This document shows, piece after piece, positions 5,098-10,401 of a DNA stretch of 10,401 bases (position 1 is its first letter; every line of letters starts with the position of its first letter). This DNA is from an uncultured Limnohabitans sp. (GTDB lineage Bacteria; Pseudomonadota; Gammaproteobacteria; Burkholderiales; Burkholderiaceae_C), in assembly GCA_937928195.1 (NCBI GenBank), contig CALEYZ010000061.1, positions 1 through 10,401 of the forward strand, given 5' to 3'. The position numbers and the translations under genes were made by a program. Under the pieces are notes generated by a model. That model was not told the DNA's origin. It made no database searches and saw only the letters and a list, made by a program, of their open reading frames with translations.

Positions 5098-6207
5098 ATG
5101 ACATGCATGCAGACTCAGCCTTTGCCTCGCCCCAAACTCAACAAGGTTCTGGGCATTCAATTCACTCACGAAACAACTGAGCGCTGCAAGGACTTCATGC
5201 GCGCGCATGACCTCCTCAAGGATTCAGTGATCGAAAGCAGCCAAGGCATCACAAGGTGTTACATGCACTCAGATTGGATAGCGGCCTTCGCACCCGAAAG
5301 CAACACGCTGTCATTTCAAGACCATGCGCACAACTTAACGCAAGAAATTTTGTGGTCGATGTTGATATCACCTCATGTTTTTGAATTCAAAAATTTAGAA
5401 GGTTTTGCCAGTGCTGTTCGTGTAAGGGAAAACATTGTGGCGGCAGCACGCAAAACAGCCCTCGCTTTTCGAACAGAAGCGGCTGAGCGCCCTGTTGAGT
5501 ATTGGCGTTATGTGGAGGAAGCTGGCTTCATTCTGCAACCAGACACTTGTTTGATCAAGGCTTTGATCAGCGCCACACAACCTGAAGCCACAGGCAAGCT
5601 CTATGACTTCTCCTGCTATCGCGCCAGTGAGTATGTGATCTTGTTGGGTTTGGCACAAGAAGCGCAAATTCATCACCCTGAATTGTTGATTGAACTCCAA
5701 CATCTCACCGAAATTCATGCCATTCGATCGGGACAGTTTCACGATGTGTTCTTGCACGAATATGGCTCCCTTGAATCACCCTTGCCAGAAGGCTATTTTG
5801 TCCCTGGTGATCGACTTTGGTTTCGGAATCCAGATGAAGCCTCTTCAGATGTAACAGGTTACGAGGGCTCATGGGTCATCTACCTTGGCGGGGGTCTGTT
5901 CAGTAACTTTTGGAAACGTGATCAACCCTTTTCGTTAACTACAAAATGCGTTGAGATTTATCACTGGCGAGATGGGCTTCGCACAAATCAGAACGGCGAA
6001 GCTTGGATTGATGAAAGCATTGTGTCGGCATGCGTTCAAGATACGCTGCAAGACGTCCAAAAATTGGAGCGTGTTTTGGGTGTGATGATGCGCATGCGCG
6101 ATGGCAAAGGCGTCTATGCCAATGGCGGCTGCTTAGACGCAAGTCGCGAATGCCCTCAACAAATACACCCCAGTCACTGTGAACTCCAGTTGCCAAGGGT
6201 CAATTGA
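5098..6207 (+). CDS. Putative protein-glutamine gamma-glutamyltransferase (bacterial Tgl-like)
   Basis: A 369-aa protein without signal peptide or membrane segments. Residues about 96-272 align by eye with Bacillus subtilis Tgl, the 245-aa spore-coat transglutaminase that crosslinks Gln and Lys side chains. Shared points are an FEF-start helix ending R-x-NIVAAA (110-117), YWR (135-137), an F-x-C site (171-173), GD-x-L-x-F-x-NP (237-245) and V-I-x-L-G (260-264). Cys173 matches the Tgl nucleophile Cys116. The neighbouring acid Glu115 is Ser172 here, and the site of Glu187 aligns with Ser257, although Glu255 is two residues away. About 90 N-terminal and 95 C-terminal residues have no counterpart that I recognise; the C-terminal tail has Cys345, 352 and 361. 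It is convergent with a creatininase-family gene. The homology is likely; the activity and the substrate are unproven. It is otherwise unknown to me. Confidence 0.7.
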   Translation: MTCMQTQPLPRPKLNKVLGIQFTHETTERCKDFMRAHDLLKDSVIESSQGITRCYMHSDWIAAFAPESNTLSFQDHAHNLTQEILWSMLISPHVFEFKNLEGFASAVRVRENIVAAARKTALAFRTEAAERPVEYWRYVEEAGFILQPDTCLIKALISATQPEATGKLYDFSCYRASEYVILLGLAQEAQIHHPELLIELQHLTEIHAIRSGQFHDVFLHEYGSLESPLPEGYFVPGDRLWFRNPDEASSDVTGYEGSWVIYLGGGLFSNFWKRDQPFSLTTKCVEIYHWRDGLRTNQNGEAWIDESIVSACVQDTLQDVQKLERVLGVMMRMRDGKGVYANGGCLDASRECPQQIHPSHCELQLPRVN

Positions 6208-6237
6208 ATGCCCGATGGTTCAACCAAAAAACTGGCT
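6208..6237. other. 30-bp convergent spacer
   Basis: The two convergent genes end only 30 bp apart. The spacer has the small palindrome GGTTCAACC followed on the plus strand by AAAAAA, or read on the minus strand TTTTTT followed by GGTTGAACC. Neither orientation gives a canonical stem-then-T-run terminator. Confidence 0.4.
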
Positions 6238-7095
6238 TTAGCTGCGAAGCGTGTTCGCGGGTAGGCAGTCTATTTCTGACAAGAGTTGCGCCAAAGATCT
6301 ACCGGCCGCATCGAGCAGTGCTTGACCCTTTTCTGCCGTAGCGGCAGCCGCATTGCCTGCCGCACCAGCGGGGTTGTAATCCTGCATTTGCCAAGCCAAC
6401 TTCGCACTGCGACCGTTGCCCAAAATGGTGAAATTGGCCGCACGTTGTTCAGATGTTGATTGAAAATTTTGCGCCAACGCCATGCGAACGGATTGAGGTT
6501 GAAGGGCCAACATGACAGAGGTTTCTACGTCGCCCGCGTGAACACCAAAACGATGCTCATGCGCTGAGAACAAGTCATTCAAATCTTCCCCTTTGTCATT
6601 GAGCAAAGGCAGTTGGTACCAATTGACACTGTAAACCAGCATGCCCAACCGAGCTCTCAAATCACGTGCCACGACATCCATTGCGCCAACATGACCGCCG
6701 TGTGCATTGAACAAAACCAGTTTATTCACACCGGCTGCTTTGACAGATTCTGCGATGTCTGTCCACAGTCGAATCAAAGTTTCGGGTTTGAGGGTCAGCG
6801 TGCCAGGAAAAGCCGCGTGCTCGGGGCTCAAACCGACGCTTTGTGTTGGCAAGAAAAAAACTGGCAAAGGTGCATCGTTTGAAACCTGGGCAGCGTGCAA
6901 ATGCGGCAAACTGGCTTTGACCACCCCATTCACAATGTCCGTGTCGACCGACAAAGGCAAATGCGGCCCATGTTGCTCAGTGGCGGCTATCGGCAACACC
7001 GCAATGGCGCGAGATGTGTCAACACTTGCGAAATCAAGGGTGGTCAATTCTGACCAATAGCAGGTAGCAAGGGGCTTGGCTGGCGAACTTTTCAT
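6238..7095 (-). CDS. Creatininase/MftE-family metal-dependent amidohydrolase
   Basis: A 285-aa soluble protein of the creatininase family. Metal-site motifs are LPIAATEQHGPHLPLSVDTD (34-53) with Glu40, His42 and Asp51, FNAHGGH (129-135) with His132, and HAGDVETS (186-193) with Glu191, in the order and spacing of the family. The N-x-H-G-G form resembles the MftE / formamidopyrimidine-deformylase branch rather than true creatininase, where a Glu follows the His by two. Members hydrolyse amide bonds in small cyclic or formylated compounds, or cleave a modified peptide in the mycofactocin pathway. No mycofactocin, creatine or riboflavin genes are visible here, so the substrate is open. It is transcribed towards the transglutaminase-like gene with a 30-bp gap. 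The C-terminal third is Ala-rich. Confidence 0.9.
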   Translation of the reverse strand: MKSSPAKPLATCYWSELTTLDFASVDTSRAIAVLPIAATEQHGPHLPLSVDTDIVNGVVKASLPHLHAAQVSNDAPLPVFFLPTQSVGLSPEHAAFPGTLTLKPETLIRLWTDIAESVKAAGVNKLVLFNAHGGHVGAMDVVARDLRARLGMLVYSVNWYQLPLLNDKGEDLNDLFSAHEHRFGVHAGDVETSVMLALQPQSVRMALAQNFQSTSEQRAANFTILGNGRSAKLAWQMQDYNPAGAAGNAAAATAEKGQALLDAAGRSLAQLLSEIDCLPANTLRS

Positions 7096-7189
7096 GTCGG
7101 CAGTTTAATAGAGGTGGCGGACTTAAGGGCATGATTTTGAGGTGTAGAGTTCGAACATTGTGTTTTCCTTGTTTATGGAATGCTTCTGA
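7096..7189. promoter_or_regulatory. 94-bp divergent intergenic region
   Basis: It separates the leftward creatininase-family gene and the rightward DsbD/ScsB-like gene, so it should hold promoters for both. I could not find a convincing -35/-10 pair in either direction. On the plus strand a four-codon frame, ATG GAA TGC TTC TGA (7175-7189), ends directly against the DsbD-like start, which has only a poor ribosome binding site. Confidence 0.4.
7123..7158 (-). CDS. Tiny upstream ORF, 11 aa (MFELYTSKSCP), before the creatininase-family gene
   Basis: On the minus strand, ATG at 7158 begins an 11-codon frame ending in TAA (7125-7123), 27 nt before the creatininase-family ATG. AAGGA (7166-7170) lies 7 nt before it, a better Shine-Dalgarno than that of the following gene. 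The peptide resembles the N-terminus of a glutaredoxin-like protein up to its Cys-Pro, but nothing of such a protein follows in any frame that I could read. It could be a leader peptide, a remnant or chance. Confidence 0.3.
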   Translation of the reverse strand: MFELYTSKSCP

Positions 7190-9463
7190 ATGATGTCGCT
7201 GCTGAACTTTCACCGCTTTTTAAACATCTCGCGACATGCTTTGCTGTGGTGTCTGACTTGCATTGGTTTTGTAATTTCACTGGCATCGACTGCCCATGCG
7301 CAGACACAGCTGCTCGGCGCGGCCAAAGTATCCAACGTGGTTCAAACACAGCAAGTCAAAGCCAGCTTGCTGGTGGATGCGCCCCAAGGCATTGTGGCCG
7401 GCCAAACCATTTGGCTGGGCCTGCAGCTGACGCACCAACCTCATTGGCATACCTATTGGCGCAATCCAGGTGATTCGGGTTTGCCCACTGAGTTGACCTG
7501 GACATTGCCAGCAGGCCTGAAGGCCGCGCCACTGATTTGGCCTGTCCCCAAAATGATTCCCATCGGTCCCATGGCCAATTTTGGCTATGAGGACTCTGTG
7601 TTGCTGGTCACGCCTGTTCAAATTGACAAGGCGTTCAAACCTGCACCGGCAGCATCGGCCCTGGACATTCAGTTGCATGCCAACTGGTTGGTGTGTCAAC
7701 GGGAATGCATTCCGCAAGAAGGCGATTTCAAGCTCGCAGTTCCATTGACGGGATCCATCGCCATGGCTTCGGCTGAATTTCAAAAGGCTTTGCAACTTCA
7801 AGCCCAAGCATTGAATGGCACACACGGCGCCAGCATTGCAGCCGACGGTCGCACACTTCAGTTGTCCATTGCAGGCTTGCCTGCGGCACTTCAAACGGGC
7901 CCATGGACGGTGTTTCCCCAAACGGCCAACGTGATACAAAACAACGCTGCGCCTGTCATTCAAGCCACTTCTCAAGGTGGCAAAGGATTGACCCAGGTGC
8001 AAGTACGCGTCTCCAGCGAAAGAATGGAAAGCCCCCGCCGCATGACCTGGCTGTTGGTGCAAGGCAAGGCCGAAGCTCCGACTGGCTTGCAATGGACCAT
8101 TGACACACCGGTTCAAGGTCAATGGCAAGCGTTCACAGACGACGCCCCACCCGCAGGCAGCGGCAGCAATGTCGCACAACCCATCAGCAGCAGCTTGCCA
8201 AGCCCTCTTGCAACTTGGGCACTGGCGCTGTTAGGTGCCTTTGCTGGCGGCCTCTTGTTGAATTTGATGCCCTGCGTGTTTCCAGTTCTGGCCATCAAGT
8301 TGCTCAGCATCACACAACACTCCGAAAACCCTCAGCAAATGAAGGTGTCGGCTTGGTCATTCAGCGTCGGCGTTTTGATGTCCTTCTTGCTATTGGGCGG
8401 TCTGATGTTGGCCTTGAGAGCGGCAGGCGCTCAGCTTGGCTGGGGCTTTCAGCTGCAATCGCCTTGGGTGGTCGGTGGACTGGCCATGTTGTTTGCAGTG
8501 ATGGGATTGAATTTGTCCGGCATGTTTGAATTCGGCGCTTTTGTGCCAAATTCGTTGGCAGGATTTCAGTGGTCTAAGCCATGGCTCAATGCTTGGTGGT
8601 CTGGAGTGTTTGCGGTGGTCATTGCCTCGCCTTGTACGGCCCCCTTTATGGGCGCCTCTTTGGGCCTGGCCATCGGTTTGCCCGCCTGGCAAGCATTGCC
8701 GATTTTTGCAGCCATGGGCATCGGCATGGCTTTGCCATTCATGGCCGTGTCAGTCAGTACAGCTTGGGTGGAACGCCTGCCGCGGCCTGGCGCATGGATG
8801 GTGACGTTCCGTCAGTTCATGGCCTTCCCAATGTATGCCACGGTCATTTGGCTGGTCTGGGTATTGGGTCAGCAAGTGGGCCTGGATGGCGTTGCAGGCT
8901 TCCTGATTTGCTTGCTCAGCTTATCTCTCTTGTTGTGGACCTTGCCTCAAACTGGCAAAGTGGGTTGGCTTTTGCGCAGCATGGCAGCGCTCGTGTTTGG
9001 CTGGTCAGTTTGGCAATGGGGGCCGAGTTGGACACGCATTGACACAGTTGCAGCACAAGACATTGCTTTGACCACCACGTCTTCTGCCAATGGCCGAGAT
9101 GCCCTGAGACAAGCTGTCTGGCACGAGTGGTCGGAGGACAAAGTGGCCACAGCTCGCGCCTCAGGCAAGCCTGTGTTTGTGGACTTCACGGCGGCTTGGT
9201 GTGTCACCTGCCAGTTCAACAAAAAAACCACCTTCAGCCATCCAGATGTTTTAAAGGCATTTGCCCAGAAAGATGTCTTGCTGCTGCGTGCGGACTGGAC
9301 CCGTTACGACCCCGCCATCACGAAAGTCTTGAATGCCCTGGGTCGAAATGGTGTGCCGGTGTACGCATGGTATGCCCCAGGACAAGAAGTGCATTTGCTG
9401 TCGGAGTTGCCATCTGCATCCGAAATTCAAAATTCCTTGAGCCAAGTTAAGAGTTCGCCATAA
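7190..9463 (+). CDS. ScsB/DsbD-type membrane thiol:disulfide reductant transporter
   Basis: A 757-aa protein that passes electrons from the cytoplasm to periplasmic thiol proteins. Residues 1-37 form a signal peptide (hydrophobic 17-33, AHA cleavage site). The periplasmic N-terminal domain (about 38-335) has the HTYWRNPGDSGLPT stretch (87-100) typical of long DsbD/ScsB proteins and a CQREC pair (Cys169, Cys173). The core (about 340-612) has around eight membrane segments with LMPCVFPV (Cys362) and ASPCTAPF (Cys482), the intramembrane pair. The C-terminal thioredoxin-like domain has AAWCVTC (Cys671, Cys674) and a cis-Pro in GVP (721-723). All six redox cysteines are present. It is longer than classical DsbD (about 570 aa) because of the N-terminal domain. 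The start may be either ATG at 7190 or 7193. Downstream is hemE, with no obvious functional link. Confidence 0.92.
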   Translation: MMSLLNFHRFLNISRHALLWCLTCIGFVISLASTAHAQTQLLGAAKVSNVVQTQQVKASLLVDAPQGIVAGQTIWLGLQLTHQPHWHTYWRNPGDSGLPTELTWTLPAGLKAAPLIWPVPKMIPIGPMANFGYEDSVLLVTPVQIDKAFKPAPAASALDIQLHANWLVCQRECIPQEGDFKLAVPLTGSIAMASAEFQKALQLQAQALNGTHGASIAADGRTLQLSIAGLPAALQTGPWTVFPQTANVIQNNAAPVIQATSQGGKGLTQVQVRVSSERMESPRRMTWLLVQGKAEAPTGLQWTIDTPVQGQWQAFTDDAPPAGSGSNVAQPISSSLPSPLATWALALLGAFAGGLLLNLMPCVFPVLAIKLLSITQHSENPQQMKVSAWSFSVGVLMSFLLLGGLMLALRAAGAQLGWGFQLQSPWVVGGLAMLFAVMGLNLSGMFEFGAFVPNSLAGFQWSKPWLNAWWSGVFAVVIASPCTAPFMGASLGLAIGLPAWQALPIFAAMGIGMALPFMAVSVSTAWVERLPRPGAWMVTFRQFMAFPMYATVIWLVWVLGQQVGLDGVAGFLICLLSLSLLLWTLPQTGKVGWLLRSMAALVFGWSVWQWGPSWTRIDTVAAQDIALTTTSSANGRDALRQAVWHEWSEDKVATARASGKPVFVDFTAAWCVTCQFNKKTTFSHPDVLKAFAQKDVLLLRADWTRYDPAITKVLNALGRNGVPVYAWYAPGQEVHLLSELPSASEIQNSLSQVKSSP

Positions 9464-9466
9464 AGA

Positions 9467-9488
9467 TGAATTGACGCACGTCAATTCA
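9467..9488 (+). repeat. Perfect 9-bp hairpin just after the DsbD/ScsB-like stop
   Basis: TGAATTGAC (9467-9475) and GTCAATTCA (9480-9488) are exact reverse complements with a 4-nt loop GCAC. It begins 3 nt after the stop codon. The following text is GGCGGCGG rather than a T-run, so it is not a classic intrinsic terminator. It may protect the 3' end of the mRNA or serve as an operator ahead of hemE. Confidence 0.6.
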
Positions 9489-9509
9489 GGCGGCGGACCC
9501 TGAGCAGTC

Positions 9510-9518
9510 TGCGAGAAT
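9510..9518 (+). promoter_or_regulatory. Weak candidate extended -10 for hemE
   Basis: TGCGAGAAT contains TG-n followed by GAGAAT (9513-9518, 4/6 to the -10 consensus), 42 nt before the hemE ATG. No -35 match lies at the right distance upstream. This is only a suggestion from motif and position. Confidence 0.2.
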
Positions 9519-9560
9519 GCAGCAGATACATTTGGAAATGCCATCACGGCCTTGATTGCT

Positions 9561-10401
9561 ATGACTTCTGCCAGCTTTGCCCCTTTGTCCAACGACACTT
9601 TTTTGCGCGCTTGCTTGCGCCAGGCCACCGATCACACGCCCGTCTGGCTGATGCGCCAAGCGGGCCGTTATTTGCCTGAATATTGCGCGACACGTGCAAA
9701 AGCCGGCAGTTTTATGGGCCTCGCAACCAATGTGGACTTTGCCACCGAAGTCACACTGCAACCTTTAGAACGTTACCCTCTTGATGCCGCCATTTTGTTC
9801 AGTGACATCTTGACCGTGCCAGATGCCATGGGTTTGGGTCTGAGCTTTGCCTTAGGCGAAGGCCCTCGCTTTGCCAAAAGCGTGCGAGATGAAACGGCTG
9901 TGTCAGAACTGCAAGTTCCCGACATGGCCAAGTTGCGCTATGTCTTTGACGCTGTCACCTCCATTCGAAAAGCCTTGAATGGCCGTGTGCCATTGATTGG
10001 TTTTTCCGGCAGCCCTTGGACGTTGGCTTGTTACATGGTGGAAGGCAAAGGCTCGGATGACTACCGCTTGGTCAAGTCCATGTTGTACAGCCGTCCCGAC
10101 TTGATGCATCGCATTTTGGAAGTCAATGCGCAAGCGGTGGCCACCTACCTCAACACGCAGATCGAAGCTGGCGCTCAAGCCGTCATGATTTTTGACAGTT
10201 GGGGCGGTGTGTTAGCCGACTCGGCCTTTCAAGAGTTCAGCTTGGCCTATACCGCCAAAGTGCTGGCATTGTTGAAAAAAGAACACCACGGCGTGCGCAT
10301 CCCCAGCATTGTTTTCACCAAAGGCGGCGGCCTGTGGCTGGAAGAAATGGGCCAACTCGATTGCAACGTGCTGGGTTTGGACTGGACCATGAACTTGGGA
10401 C
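9561..10401 (+). CDS. hemE: Uroporphyrinogen decarboxylase, 5' part (cut by window edge)
   Basis: 280 complete codons and the first base of another are present of an expected 355-370. The enzyme removes four carboxyl groups from uroporphyrinogen III to give coproporphyrinogen III in cytoplasmic heme synthesis. The protein follows E. coli HemE almost throughout: PVWLMRQAGRYLPEY (27-41) with Arg32 and Arg36, AILFSDILTVPDAMGLGL (77-94) with the substrate-binding Asp82, LIGFSGSPWTLACYMVEG (145-162) with Tyr158, and AVMIFDSWGG (207-216). The active-site His of the C-terminal part lies beyond the window. The start at 9561 gives the usual short N-terminus before the first conserved block; no strong ribosome binding site precedes it. 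The frame is open to the edge with no sign of damage. Confidence 0.97.
   Translation, partial: MTSASFAPLSNDTFLRACLRQATDHTPVWLMRQAGRYLPEYCATRAKAGSFMGLATNVDFATEVTLQPLERYPLDAAILFSDILTVPDAMGLGLSFALGEGPRFAKSVRDETAVSELQVPDMAKLRYVFDAVTSIRKALNGRVPLIGFSGSPWTLACYMVEGKGSDDYRLVKSMLYSRPDLMHRILEVNAQAVATYLNTQIEAGAQAVMIFDSWGGVLADSAFQEFSLAYTAKVLALLKKEHHGVRIPSIVFTKGGGLWLEEMGQLDCNVLGLDWTMNLG

Noticed and set aside
7175..7189. Four-codon frame abutting the DsbD/ScsB-like start as a leader peptide
   Set aside because: Too short to distinguish from chance, and it has no convincing ribosome binding site.
7277..8179. Long 300-codon frame on the minus strand inside the DsbD/ScsB-like gene
   Set aside because: It is opposite a well-supported gene with all expected domains; its translation is rich in Cys, Arg, Gln and His without recognisable motifs.
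1..10401. Mobile element, CRISPR array, toxin-antitoxin pair or prophage
   Set aside because: I saw no transposase, integrase, regularly spaced repeats, tRNA-linked att sites or small paired toxin-like genes.

Overview
The window looks like a chromosomal segment from a betaproteobacterium of the order Burkholderiales, most likely Comamonadaceae-like. The evidence is the first 238 nt of a 16S rRNA gene on the minus strand at the left edge, whose variable region reads like that group, together with closely betaproteobacterial/proteobacterial proteins (Uup, HemE). Base composition looks moderate rather than strongly GC-rich, which would fit a freshwater member of the family, but the genus is inference only.

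Left region (1-746): the 5' end of an rRNA operon transcribed leftwards, with its leader and what I read as two tandem promoters. Their -10 elements lie exactly 202 bp apart, both are extended -10s, and both are followed at the same distance by the same 10-nt block. AT-rich UP-like sequence sits upstream of each, including a perfect 16-bp-arm inverted repeat at the proximal one. The leader has a boxA-like element and several hairpins. The UP region of the distal promoter overlaps a candidate promoter for the divergent gene uup, whose predicted start point falls on the ATG.

Rightward cluster (747-5004): uup (ABC-F ATPase), a LysE/RhtB-type exporter overlapping it by 4 bp, a PhzF-family isomerase, and a histidine-phosphatase-family protein. 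The spacings (-4, +12 and +5 bp) suggest one transcript. The functions do not form an obvious pathway.

Centre (5098-7095): a rightward 369-aa gene that I recognise by motif alignment as a distant relative of the Bacillus spore-coat transglutaminase Tgl, retaining the nucleophilic Cys but not both acidic partners at their usual places. This is the least expected gene in the window. A creatininase/MftE-family metallo-amidohydrolase lies convergent to it.

Right region (7096-10401): a 94-bp divergent spacer with a tiny Cys-containing ORF preceded by a good ribosome binding site, then a 757-aa ScsB/DsbD-like membrane thiol reductant transporter, a strong hairpin just after its stop, and the first 280 codons of hemE (uroporphyrinogen decarboxylase), cut by the window edge. 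I found no tRNA, CRISPR array, insertion sequence or integrase. Apart from the transglutaminase-like gene, the region looks like ordinary core chromosome.
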